Positions 56,301 to 64,000 of a stretch of 64,000 nt of DNA are shown piece by piece. Every line of letters starts with the position of its first letter. Position 1 is the stretch's first letter. The position numbers were made by a program, and so were the translations under genes. The stretch spans positions 3,596,001 through 3,660,000 of the forward strand of contig NW_024037065.1 in the NCBI RefSeq assembly GCF_015706575.1. Reading direction: 5' to 3'. This DNA comes from Patiria miniata. Its lineage: Eukaryota > Echinodermata > Asteroidea > Valvatida > Asterinidae. Under the pieces are notes generated by a model. It did no database searches. It was given only the letters and a program-made list of their open reading frames with translations, and was not told the DNA's origin.

Positions 56301-59300
56301 AAGGTGTTCCAGTTTCGAAAATGCTGACCAGGCCAGAGCTTTTCGCCTCTTCAGATCACTAGCACTGGATCCCATCATGGATCCCAGGTATCTGAAGTCA
56401 GACACATGGCTGATGGGACTGCCGTAAACTTCAAGTGTTGGCTGATGGTTGCAATTTAGGGTCATGTATTCTGTCTTGGTGACACTTATCGTAAGACCAA
56501 GATCTGCAGCTGCTGTAGCAGTCCTGGAGAGCTGTGACTGAGCCCGAGATATTGATGATTCTAGTAGGGCAATGTCATCGGCAAAGTCCAAATCATTCAA
56601 CATCTTGGCTGGATGTCTCCTAGATCGACGTGGGTGAGTCACAACTCCTGAATCTTCGGTTGACGACGCCGCCTTCAACAGGTAGTCAACAATTATGATA
56701 AATAGGAAGGGAGCGAGAACATCGCCCCCCACAATTGTACCATTGCAAGTTGATTCGAACGTATTCGCTCATGCGGAGACACGGTTGCTATTTACTAAAT
56801 TTGCACATTCAGAAAGTTGTGAGTTCTTCTCAAGTGGCTCTCAAAAGTGGTAAAAACACGCCCTCTTTCATTGGCGCACAGAGCCCGTGATGAACCAATG
56901 ATAGCAAATATTGGACTTGTACATGTACATGTAGTTGCAAAAGTGACAAACGCAATGGAAATTGTACATTCCTGTACAGTACTATGAATATGCATTATTC
57001 AGTTCATGACCTCATGTTTGTATGGCCATAGGCCAGCCGCGCCACACGCCCGACAAACATCATAAACTGCAATGCCCTAGCACGTCGGCATAATGCATAC
57101 ATTACAACGCGGCCGCCATTTTGAAATCGCATGGAGGACATTTTCGGGAACGATATTTGTGGAAGATGATGTCTTTTGGCCAGATAGATGGATGAAAATA
57201 TTGGGACCAAAGAACGTTTTTTCGAAAAGGTATGAGTTCCTCTCTGACTAGGAAACTTAACTTTGGAAATTTTTGTCCTGGATGAGAAGATATATAATTT
57301 TGATCAAAATTGGTAGCAAAGTCGCTACATTAGAGTTCAGCGTTAAGGGGAGCGTTGGCGGTCTGGCTGTACTACAGAGCTTGCGATAGTACTGTACGGT
57401 CAGATGCAGTCGGGCTAGTTGCAAACAACCTATTTTTCATGGACTGAACTCCACATACCTCTTGGGAAAAAGTTGGAATTTTGTTTTTTACCTATTGAAC
57501 CGGAAAAGATTAACTCAGTCAGATCTACAAAAATAAACAAGGAATTAATACACAATTCAGCAAAAAGACGTGCATACTGTTCGTATTCTTTTTTTTAAAT
57601 GTCCGCGACCCAACCTGACATTTTAAAACCAGCACAAATAATAATAATTTAATACAGTGCTGCAATTTTTCAACATGAAATTTCACAAAAATTAGACATC
57701 TGATAAAGGCAGCACTTTCTGATTATGCGCCTATCAATTGTTTCCCCCACCTCTCCCCTCTCGGGCTGACCCACCAAAGACGTAGGGATTGTCACTTTTG
57801 AAGTGACAAAATCCCCACCCCTCGGGCAAAATTGAAGTGACAATAAGTGACTGCCTTTAATTCCATTAATACGCCAACGTTAACAGTGAAATTTGAGTGA
57901 CCAAAATCCCCACCCTGGGGCATGAAAAACGTGACCAAATCCCGATATCAGACCTTGGGCAGCGCGGGGTGGGAGTGGTGTGGGTAGCCCCACTAGTGTG
58001 GCCGAGGTATGCTGCGCTGAACCTCTAGCCACACACCAGGGTATTGCACACTACTGAGGAGGTTCTCAAAAACATTACGCACATTTTCTTACATGTATTT
58101 TATGATGTTTTAGCTTTCACTTCTGAGATGCTTAGGTGTAATAATATCCAATTTTCCGAATTTTTTTTAAATCTTTCTGGAGCCCATATGCACGCGAAAA
58201 TCGTCTGTTGATGGCAGCCATTTCGAATGTACGAAGCGATGACCCCAAAGCTGTGACGTCGCGCTTATGCAAATCATCTTCTTGCTCGAGTTGTGATGCG
58301 ATGGCATCACGAGGCCACGTGATAATTGCTGCGGATAATTTGGTATCGCACTGACGCTCCGGACACTCCACATGTCTAGATAGATGTACAATTCCAAATA
58401 ATTAGCAGTGTTTATCACATGGTCTCATGATTAGCCCGTCTGACGCCACCCGCACGCCTGATGGCCTGATCCGACAAGATCGATTTGCATAAGCGCGACG
58501 TTACAGCTTTGGGGTATCGTTTTGTACATTCAAAATGGCTGCCATTAACAGACGACTTTTGCGTGCATATTGGAAAAATTAGATATTATTACACCAAAGC
58601 ATCTCAGAAGTGAAAGCTGAGACAACATAAAATACAACCATGTAAGAAAGTTTGCGTAATATTTTTGAGAACCTCCTCAGGAGTGTGCAATACCCTGGTG
58701 TGTGGCCAGAGGTTCAACGCAGCATACCGCGGCCACACTAGTGGGGCTAGGGTGGGGGAAGCATTTGAAAGCGCATTAGCCTAGAAAGAGGGTGAGTGAG
58801 TATGCTTCTTTATGCAAAAATAAACTATGCCTACAAACTAACCCTAAATGTGAAATGGTGCCTGGTGGAAGTGTGGCCTTTATTTACAGAGGTAGGCCTA
58901 GGGCTAGGCCTAGACTTAGCCCAGGTGGACACCCTTTCCTCCCTACGTTACGGAGGGAGTCCAGGATATGAAGTGCGTCGATTATGATAATGAGTCACAT
59001 TTGTAAACACATACATGTGCATTTCGAACTGTAAAAGGGAATCAGGAACCAGCTTGAACTGGTATCCGCGATAAAAGCTGCGCTAGTTCCCGACTCCCTA
59101 TTTTCGTTTGAAATGCACATGTGTTTACAAACGTGATCCAGTCTACTCATTATCATAATCGATGCATCGCGCGCGCTCGGTAACGGAATCGCACTCGGGA
59201 TACGGGGACCATTGAATGTACGCTGGGCATGAAGAAGAAATCGCGTCGTTCAAACATTAAACACGATCGGAAATTTAACGTGTTCAAGATCGCGAGGGGA

Positions 59301-60047
59301 GCTCTCCGAAATGAACGGAAAATTTCACTTTTTTCCGGATCGTAAGTAAACTTCAGTACAACCATCTCAATCATCGATGTCTACTTGTACTTCAGGTGGC
59401 ATATCTAGTAATTTGGAGGCCGTTTTGAAGGTGAAATCTGATGGGTTTTTTTTGGAAAATGTTGGTTTTTGGGACGGTGTTGTCCAGCTCGCGGTATTAG
59501 CTTGGACCCTACTATCGCCAGACCATGTCCAAATGTTAAAAAAGGCAATAAGTTGGGTCCAAGATACTCGGACTAGGCTAGGCCTAGACTATAGTCATGA
59601 TACGTCCAGTAAATTGGCCACATTAATGGGGCTAGCCTAGTAGAACTAGAAGAACGTTTCGTGAGGTTGCAGACTTTGCATGCTTTGGGGCAGAGACAAA
59701 ACTTTCTGAAGAATAACACACGAAAAAAAACGGTGGTGTCCTGAACTACACAAACTCCGACCGGTATGCATGCCTGTAACCTTAGCCGGCCTACTCAAAA
59801 CGCGTCCGCGGTGTATACCGCATACGCTAGGCCTACCGTCATTACCGTACCGCATGAATGCATGCAGCAGGCCGGTTCAACCGTCCGGCAGTGAGTGGTA
59901 TAAAACTTTCTTCCACGCCCCAAAACGGAACGATATCGTCTGTTGTGCACACATAATGATTTAAAACTTACCCTCTAAGGTTTGCAGTATTTGAGGGGGT
60001 AAAATCCCCTGCAGAATGTTTTCCATGTTATGCATGTTGATCGACAT
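44026..60047 (-). CDS. SAM-domain gene, SAMD3-like (about 10 exons), with one in-frame stop
   Basis: Minus-strand gene assembled by eye: exons 59972-60047, 51977-52074, 49406-49678, 48862-48889 (tentative), 48437-48675, 47459-47591, 46322-46491, 45753-45866, 45149-45247, 44026-44349. Phases agree; total 1554 nt, 517 codons plus TAA. The first two exons form a sterile-alpha-motif fold (ILPPQILQTLEENGVDSSVF then LTEDDLFRMFPGKVGYVRKV). A Ser/Pro-rich acidic linker follows, then a conserved body (RLSQKMRNIRW, FHDYPFLLEEKFIKREFF) and a C-terminus (MVLFLSQAYYAWDLQYPIQY) like proteins annotated SAMD3-like. SAM domains mediate protein or RNA contacts; the role here is unknown. Exon 48437-48675 holds TGA at about 48508. 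The first intron contains a transposase. Confidence 0.65.
45149..45247 (-). CDS. SAM-domain gene, exon NTEGEIG
   Basis: Acceptor ACTTTAAG, donor AAA|GTAAGT, 33 codons, phase 0 both ends: NTEGEIGLLKYVDTKIAITK on to AISVEK. Confidence 0.75.
45753..45866 (-). CDS. SAM-domain gene, exon IKREFF
   Basis: Acceptor TTGTATGCAG, donor GAG|GTAAGT, 38 codons, phase 0 both ends: IKREFFLRQPEVSEASLQQN and on to KQDRFE. Confidence 0.75.
46322..46491 (-). CDS. SAM-domain gene, exon DGDSPEE
   Basis: Acceptor ATTCCTGTAG, donor TTT|GTAAGT. Encodes DGDSPEELLKVDQLSELQKD and ends FHDYPFLLEEKF; phase 1 in and 0 out. Confidence 0.75.
47459..47591 (-). CDS. SAM-domain gene, exon NHFVKRL
   Basis: Acceptor TTATTTTCAG, donor GAAG|GTGAGA. 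Encodes NHFVKRLSQKMRNIRWTRKR and ends ADYSFE. Basic, conserved segment after the SERWP motif. Confidence 0.7.
48437..48675 (-). CDS. SAM-domain gene exon with in-frame TGA
   Basis: Acceptor TTGTATTAG, donor CCATGG|GTATGT. Reads PMWNMFTTPQTWPQYSDRVV on to APSEYDDV, then TGA, then RLVSERWPCILFEEHGKKPW, still in the family pattern. A CGA to TGA change at a CpG would explain the stop. A second donor-like GTATGA lies exactly at the stop (GAT|GTATGA, phase 0) and could splice it out at the cost of about 22 codons. Confidence 0.65.
48862..48889 (-). CDS. SAM-domain gene, tentative 28-nt microexon
   Basis: Acceptor CAACCGATTGCAG, donor AAAT|GTAACA. Encodes LHCTDRTNK. Proposed because exon 3 ends in phase 0 and the next exon needs phase 1; this is the best sequence found of the right length class. 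Confidence 0.3.
49406..49678 (-). CDS. SAM-domain gene, exon 3 (acidic linker)
   Basis: Acceptor TTTCCTCTATAG, donor AGA|GTAAGT, 91 codons, phase 0 both ends. Ser/Pro/Asp/Glu-rich, probably disordered. Confidence 0.65.
50136..51648. mobile_element. CCATGG-rich foldback element, copy B
   Basis: Perfect 23-bp terminal inverted repeats begin TACCCTTACAGAAATGTCCC (50136) and end at 51648; weaker inverted homology continues some 35 bp outward on each side. From 50270 to 50780 runs a tandem array with a unit of about 31 bp (GGGAACACCATGGGGATTTT). Smaller CCATGGG clusters lie at 51000-51080 and 51480-51650 in the opposite sense. ORFs here are repeat translations. It sits in intron 2 of the SAM-domain gene. 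Confidence 0.8.
51977..52074 (-). CDS. SAM-domain gene, exon 2
   Basis: Acceptor TGTTGCAG, donor ATG|GTAAGT. Encodes NGVDSSVFLSLTEDDLFRMF then PGKVGYVRKVMM, the second half of the SAM domain. Confidence 0.75.
52536..55046 (-). CDS. C2H2-finger CACTA/EnSpm-like transposase
   Basis: 836 intact codons, ATG at 55046, TAG at 52533-52535. Two N-terminal C2H2 fingers: C7-x2-C10-x12-H23-x4-H28 and C38-x4-C43-x12-H56-x4-H61. The central and C-terminal parts have an order resembling TNP2-type DDE transposases: LGDTPAAQLMGG (about residue 379) followed by a CxxC (CRTC), DPMHVLLEGI (about 473), and RLEGKHGECKD (about 641). That family assignment is by motif, not by search. It lies in intron 1 of the SAM-domain gene in the same direction and inside the proposed CACTA-type termini. 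The open frame argues for recent activity or use. It would cut and paste the element's DNA in the nucleus. Confidence 0.7.
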   Translation of the reverse strand: MENVHSCAMCPFFSASLKELVKHLVKCHRNALRFIVHCSVVGCGASFKNYGSFKSHVSRKHDNNDIEVCTTQRENDVGTEDFEDPMENAEDEFESTHDHAASYYMLKLKSMCYMSESGLNEVQMSTEYLVNQKLDELKAKLCETNKLTQEEIDCLVGCKQPIFHGLNSTYLLKKSWKKRFNLIEPEKIKLGEIYKNKQGIHNSAKRSLYRVEKVDVYGCYVPIIGSLQALLKCPSVSKHIMTHTVTDFGSDLMEDVFDGLYFQSDPYLQQNPQALAFALYSDDFELANPIGSHRKTHKLTAFYYVLLNIPPHLRTKLEAIQLVSMAKTADLKTYGFGKILENCKKCFQQLYDGVVMTTVSPTGARQRTQIKGKLAFVLGDTPAAQLMGGFKEGVGKAYKPCRTCEVTHEELENNSIIIPSPLRDENEHLERCENLTSEMTRQARKYWSKMYGVTRRSEFLDVPEFKATKCILQDPMHVLLEGIIPMETKLLLVHCVEMKFFTIAKLNAIIRSFEYTREEKKDQPVEISRDNVQSDSKLQQTAQSMKNLLVLLPFMIGNFIPETDEKWINYLRLIQITLLTFSSVASTRTVNTLKLLIATHHSAFRRLYPERPITPKMHYLSHIPKQICDFGPARNHSCMRLEGKHGECKDKKYRNFKAIHKSVTVQHQYKMCLQQFNADGSASHAYLSEDDIVKEGHTCSIADREFRHSMIQREYGDSEDVCAHQALKTTELISRGHRYTAGTILIKECPQWEYPKFITIDEILIFNKATYFICEELETVAFNSHLNAFSVANTGEVKTVALKPETDLTYHWPQLVHTVDRTKYVMLQNVDDVWQL
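55812..56730 (-). mobile_element. 5'-truncated LINE with 13-bp target duplication
   Basis: The insertion is flanked by direct repeats ACAATTGTACCAT at 55799-55811 and 56731-56743. It begins in the middle of reverse transcriptase and ends with a short ATTGAATG tail next to the duplication. No poly(A). Confidence 0.85.
55815..56730 (-). CDS. LINE reverse transcriptase, C-terminal fragment
   Basis: About 305 codons, no stops, truncated at its N-terminus. Starts in the RT region GGDVLAPFLFIIIVDYLL, has the catalytic box FADDIALLES, then thumb-like LGLTISVTKTEYM and RYLGSMMGS, and the C-terminal block LLYGCETWVITHDME...FLGHVLRMPNDEPAK...GRQRTLYSRYIK typical of non-LTR elements. The apurinic endonuclease and the RT front half are missing, so it is inactive. 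Confidence 0.88.
56780..56990 (+). pseudogene. Inverted, decayed copy of the transposase 5' end
   Basis: Read as its complement it matches 55030-55220: AGGAATGTACATTTTCCATT, TTTGCTATCATTGGTTCATC, AGAGGGCGTG and TTACCACTTTTGAGAGCCAC all recur with small changes. The pair forms inverted arms around the LINE. Confidence 0.65.
57000..57427. other. GC-richer spacer, no supported exon
   Basis: Contains GCGGCCGCCATTTTG (a YY1-like word) followed by a short plus-strand ORF from ATGGAGGAC that stops after 12 codons. Possible promoter remnant, not established. Confidence 0.3.
57428..57570 (+). pseudogene. Inverted internal fragment of the transposase
   Basis: The complement matches 54430-54595 (residues about 150-205 of the transposase), including the words coding GCKQPIFHGLNSTYLL, with indels breaking the frame. 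Together with 56780-56990 it is a second, degraded copy in opposite orientation. Confidence 0.7.
57984..58750. mobile_element. Inverted-repeat element with about 290-bp arms
   Basis: Outer ends TAGCCCCACTAGTGTGGCC and its complement. Left arm to about 58275 and right arm from about 58481, sharing CCACACACCAGGGTATTGCA, TTCTGAGATGC and GCGCTTATGCAAATC. Centre about 200 bp unique. No coding potential. Confidence 0.75.
58978..59162. mobile_element. 185-bp MITE
   Basis: Ends TCGATTATGATAATGAGT and its complement. The arms of about 75 bp both contain TTTGTAAACAC, ATGTGCATTTC and a GGGAATC/GACTCCC word around a short loop. Confidence 0.75.
59163..59971. other. Intron 1 sequence near the SAM-gene start
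   Basis: No exon supported. The plus-strand ORF around 59377-59640 has no splice or family support. Confidence 0.35.
59972..60047 (-). CDS. SAM-domain gene, exon 1
   Basis: ATG at 60047 (MSINMHNMENILQGILPPQI), donor GAGG|GTAAGT, phase 1. Joined to the next exon it makes the start of a SAM domain without a gap, which is the main support. Confidence 0.7.
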
Positions 60048-60184
60048 CGGGGAGGCACCGATGACCCTCGCTGGCTGCGCTCAAACAAGATGGCGTCGGT
60101 GAAGCATCACTTTTTGCCGTTTTGCGCCGCACATGTCACATGACTACCGGGAGCCAATCAGCACAACGGGATCGCGCAATAATG

Positions 60185-60327
60185 TTTAGAAAGTGAATTT
60201 GGGTGTTGATGTTTAGGATATAAATACTGTCTGTTTCGGAATTATACACGAATTTGATGGTGTTTAGGAATTGGACATGTTTAGATTGTTTGATTGTGTT
60301 TAATTGCTAAACACAGTTTTTATAGTG
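60185..60327. repeat. CACTA-type terminus with subterminal repeats (right)
   Basis: Inverted relative of 42196-42290, with GTTTAG words and the terminal TTTTTATAGTG. It starts about 140 bp upstream of the SAM-domain gene ATG, so it could supply that gene's promoter. Confidence 0.7.
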
Positions 60328-60329
60328 TA

Positions 60330-62020
60330 TTTTTATAAGGGCATAGGATTTGCCCGTTGTTACGTTTATAGTAAAGTTTAGGGAATAACTTGGAGACTGA
60401 TTGTTTAGCCTCCCAGTGCAGAGAGCACTATCCTTTAAAGGTATCCTCCCCCTCCCCTCTGGGAAATAAATTCAAGAGATTAGACCCATAGACTCGTTCC
60501 TCACCAGTGCAATGTGCACTGCCATTTACTGTATTTTCTCAGCTTTGAATTAATTTAAGTTTAAGCTCATCCTCGGCATTGTTCTTTTGACGGTTGTTCA
60601 GTTTTGAATCAAATTGCTAGTTTTCGAGTTGTGCTGAAGATTTGCCTGAGGTGTATCTTTCTTGAGTCAGTCCTTAGGAACTAGTAAGACTGTTTGTTAC
60701 TTCACTTATTACTTTTTCACTGGGTCATAATTATATTTTGACTACGAACTTTAGACGCAGATTAAGAAATACTAAACCGTTGAGGCGGAACTCCGGGGGT
60801 CGAGGGCCTATAAATGTTCCGCCTGGTGGCAGCGCTATCGACCTGGTAACATCTTGGACAAGTTTGACGGACCGCGAATCATACGGACCGATCACACTTT
60901 TCAAATTTCACCCACAATATTTTGTTCCTGCAAATATATTTATCAAGAAGTTTCTCCGAACATACCGGGTGTCACATTTGCCGGGACTCTCACAATAAGA
61001 GAAATGAACTATATCCTTTATATTTACAAATTACTCTTACAAATTTATTTGACAAATTTACACAACATCAAAATCGTACGTTCAGAAATGTCAAGGGGCA
61101 ATCTTCGTTATGAATTCGTATTAATAGCCAGCTTATAGGTACATATAAAACCATCTCAAAATATCAATTCAGTTTATGCAATGGAATTATAGCAGGTAAG
61201 AAAATACACTGTTCAAAATATCTAGCAATCTACTTTCCGTTGTTCACAGCAAATACAACTGACCGATTCAAACTTCCAATTCAATATCTACAATCAAATA
61301 TCTACGGTCAGTATCAGCATCTACTATATATGTACGTGCCTTGCAATAAATCCACACTATTAACAATTCAATCAATAAATCTGCACTATGAACAACCCGG
61401 ATAATAAATCCACACTATTAACAATTTGTTCTATGTTCACCTAAACATCACTGGCTGCTTAAAACTTTCTATTCAAAACCTACAAGTCAATATCCAATTC
61501 AACAATTCAATCAAAATCACATAGAATGACAATTCTCGGGGTTTTCTCACAAATATTAAACTAAACCAATTCAAAAATCTTCATTCCTTTTAAGTCAAAG
61601 AACACTAGCTGCTACATGTAGCTGGACACCACAGGTTACATCAATACATCAATACACAATATTCACAAATTATACATGTACATCCAAACAACAGCACCTG
61701 TGCAGCAATACACAAGAGTATATGCAAAAAATAATGCTCTTAATATCCAGGCAAATAGTTGCATCAAATTATTAATTTATATGTGAAATGGTACACTCAA
61801 AATGTGCGTAAATATATCAGAAGATCAAAGTGCAAAAAGTATTATTAAGAAATTATACAATTCTAAATCAATATGCAGTTGAAGTTTTGCTGATAGGGCT
61901 TGTCACATCTGCGGTAGGTATCCCGCTCTCATCGTCTAGGTCAGAGATGGACCAATCCAGTCAGAGGGACATGGCGTTGTAAGTCGGCGGTCATGGAACC
62001 AACCCTCAGAATTCACCATT
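60330..62020. other. AT-rich intergenic, no gene seen
   Basis: CTATAAATG at about 60810 with a downstream short ORF, and an ATAAATC-CACACTATT-type word repeated at 61346-61430, were noted. No exon supported. Confidence 0.4.
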
Positions 62021-62021
62021 T

Positions 62022-62098
62022 AATAGGGCAAGGTAGTACATCACAAGTACATCAACTTCAGTAGGGCCAGGTAGTACATCACAAGTGCATCAACTTCA
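62022..62098. repeat. 38-bp tandem duplication
   Basis: AGGTAGTACATCACAAG...CATCAACTTCAG occurs twice in a row with two or three differences. Confidence 0.8.
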
Positions 62099-62640
62099 GG
62101 TACATCCATATAAGGACCGTCTATAATTAAAATATTTAACCAACTCGATGCCAGTATTTTCTCCAAAGAAAACATATTCACATATTTCAAGGCTTGTTCA
62201 AGCAATAACAACCAATACTCAATAACCAATAATTCAAGCAATAATGGAGAAAAAACAAAAGGAAATGTAACTTACGATTTGAACTTTACAGAACTGCAAC
62301 TTCTATGCTGATGGCCGAGGGACGGCACAAGCTGCCAAAAATGGCTACGTCAGCATGTGCTAACCCAACAACAGCATGTATAGCAATACTCACAGACACC
62401 CACTTTGCTCCATCTTATATCAGCCAACACCCACATGTACCGCATACTGGAAAGCACTCAAGCACGCCAACTAAATTCCAGCACCAAGCCCAGGCTGAAC
62501 AACAAAAGTCTACTGGCCAGTGTAAAGGATTAAGTTAAGATTACAACAGATTAACTGTACAATGTGCAACGACAATCATGGTCCTGCTGAAGAAACTTAA
62601 AATAGTTAGAAAAGTTATGTTTAATCAGAATCAGCTGTGA

Positions 62641-62892
62641 CACCGGGACACATTTCCTGAAGCCACTATCACACCTAAGCTTCACCTGTTGGAAGATCAT
62701 ACTGTAGGACAGCTGAAAGCTTTCCGAATCGGGCTGGGTCTGCTGAATGAGCAGGGCGGGGAGTTACTCCACACAGAGTTAAATAGAGCCGGGAGGTCTG
62801 TTCAAGGCTTCAAGACGAACTCTCCAAAGTCAAGAGTATCATGCGCCGCCATCTCACTACCACTTTTCCAGAAGTCAGAGAACAGATGGAAG
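62641..62892 (+). pseudogene. Frameshifted transposase-like remnant (EQGGE motif)
   Basis: An open frame from 62641 reads TPKLHLLEDHTVGQLKAF, then GLGLLNEQGGELLHTELNR and RSVQG. The reading then continues in another frame as DELSKVKSIMRRHLTTTFPE followed by VREQMED. The H-LEDH and EQGGE-H-N pattern is common in invertebrate transposase-derived proteins, where the E and H lie in the C-terminal catalytic part. One frameshift and missing flanks mark it as a remnant. Exact family not recognised. Confidence 0.5.
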
Positions 62893-63435
62893 ATTGAGTT
62901 CTGTATATATTATGAGTAAAATAGAAAACTGATTGGCATTATCAGATTGTTGTCCACTTTATGCATTACTTATCCAAGAAGCACAGTTGAAAATGCCTTT
63001 AATATAAATTCCTGCTTGCCCTAATTGAATTTGCTTGTGGTTTTCTCGACAAGCAAAATGTAGGGAATATCAAGTATCAATTGCAGTTCCTCAGTCCTCT
63101 TGAAATTTATATTCAGTGCAGCAGTAAGTAAGATTAACCTTTTAGGCACTTCCCTTTGTAACAAAACTTAAAATTGCGCACGAAACTATAACACTGTAAA
63201 CATAATTTAGTACAAGGCAAACATAGGCAGTAGCTTCAGGCAAGTACGAAATGATGCACAACTTTTCAAAAATTTTCTTAATGATTAATTTCAGGGCAGA
63301 CACTACAAGTGCTATATTTAAATGCACATGTATAGAGAAAGTCCATGTGGGGAACTCACATCTGTAAAAACATGTAAATACTTGTTTCCTGAAGTTTTGG
63401 TTGTAAATTAAACTTGAACATGTAATTGTTTTTAC

Positions 63436-63525
63436 CTGAAAAAGGCTGAATCACTGTCTGAGGCCTGTTCAGAAAGTCCGACTTTCACCGGAGCATATGC
63501 AGTGTGCTCCAAGTGATGAGCTCTC
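63436..63525 (-). CDS. Likely exon of a third minus-strand gene
   Basis: Acceptor TCCTTTAG, donor TTTTTCAG|GTAAAA, open in one frame: RAHHLEHTAYAPVKVGLSEQ then ASDSDSAFF. The product is not recognised and the rest of the gene lies outside or was not found. Confidence 0.4.
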
Positions 63526-63696
63526 CTAAAGGAATAAAACAAACAGTATTAAAAGAAACGGCAATTACGTTCACTGATACTGTGTTCATATGTTGATTTT
63601 TTGTACGATGTGTTCTTATTTCAAGTTACACCCTTGACTAGAAATGTAAACAACTTGGCCTACTACTAGTAATGCTAGTACTATACATGTAGGAAT

Positions 63697-63716
63697 ATCC
63701 TGGGGGGGGGGGGGGT
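63697..63716. repeat. Poly-G run
   Basis: About 14 consecutive G residues, likely a sequencing or assembly weak point. Confidence 0.8.
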
Positions 63717-64000
63717 CCCTGCAATCATAAGCCACCAGAAAGCGGTCACATGTCCTAAAAAGTTAAGTTTGGCAGGGAAAATATTGATTTTGAATAAGTT
63801 GAAGCATAGTGAGAAACTGCTTAGGATTCGTCGATCGTACCACGATCTGACCTATCTCAGTTTTTGTCATTTCGAGAAAAACAAGTTTGAAGTTGGGCCT
63901 ATTTTGCATCCGTCTTTTCTCCCATAACAGTTATCTTAATTCATTAGGTTTTTTACATATTAAAGTTGGATAGTTAAATTATTACATTAAATTGTTCTCA

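Larger units (their letters stand above)
42196..60327 (-). mobile_element. Proposed 18-kb CACTA-type transposon with SAM-domain gene
   Basis: The left end reads CACTGCAAAAACTGTGTTTA (42196) and the right end, inverted, reads CACTATAAAAACTGTGTTTA (ending at 60327), both flanked by TA. Inward, both ends share TAAACATGTCC and CTAAACAC and carry many TGTTTAG subterminal words, as CACTA elements do. Neither end has its own partner nearby; each faces inward. Inside lie a TNP2-like transposase and a SAM-domain gene, both on the minus strand. Alternatively the ends are two unrelated fragments of one family and the genes are host genes. A longer duplication than TA was not found. Confidence 0.45.

Noticed and set aside
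60738..60998. Plus-strand ORF with an upstream CCTATAAATG
   Set aside because: No family pattern or splice context; the TATA-like word alone is not evidence for a gene.

Overview
This is eukaryotic, almost certainly metazoan, genomic DNA. It has multi-exon genes with GT-AG introns, very little coding sequence, CpG-poor and microsatellite-rich spacers, and many kinds of transposable element. The mix (a Ty3/Gypsy element, a CACTA-like transposase, SAM-domain and tyrosine-recombinase-like genes of types common in aquatic invertebrates, Helitron-like tandem-core repeats) suggests a marine invertebrate such as an amphioxus, echinoderm, hemichordate or mollusc. The species cannot be fixed from sequence alone.

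Layout. 1-3.4 kb is intergenic, with a small inverted-repeat element and a CCATGG-rich foldback element (1077-1770). 3450-12895 is a complete, very young Ty3/Gypsy retrotransposon on the minus strand: two 1084-bp LTRs with no difference seen by eye, gag, a pol in the -1 frame, and a downstream two-zinc-finger ORF. 12.9-13.6 kb is a tandem repeat. From 13978 to about 17.3 kb lies a second, older and internally deleted LTR element (gag plus a broken protease). 17609-18906 is a foldback element with a 66-bp minisatellite core.

18.98-40.57 kb (minus strand) is a reconstructed 15-exon gene of about 451 codons with a tyrosine-recombinase-like domain. One of its introns (26785-38937) is almost wholly filled by Helitron-like arrays carrying about thirty perfect TGACGTCA motifs, and by a 4.09-kb giant palindrome (34460-38551) bounded by a 6-bp target-site duplication.

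42.2-60.3 kb is bounded by inverted CACTG/CACTA-type ends with AAACAC-rich subterminal repeats. Inside, both on the minus strand, are a reconstructed multi-exon SAM-domain (SAMD3-like) gene, which has one in-frame TGA, and an intact 836-codon C2H2/CACTA-like transposase sitting in that gene's first intron. I propose that this may be one 18-kb CACTA-type transposon carrying a SAM-domain accessory gene. Later insertions inside it include a second CCATGG foldback element, a 5'-truncated LINE with a 13-bp duplication, inverted pieces of the same transposase, and several short inverted-repeat elements.

60.3-64 kb is mostly featureless. It holds a frameshifted transposase-like remnant on the plus strand and one likely exon of a third minus-strand gene.

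All exon models were derived by eye from splice sites, reading-frame continuity and intron-phase agreement. No search or transcript data were used.
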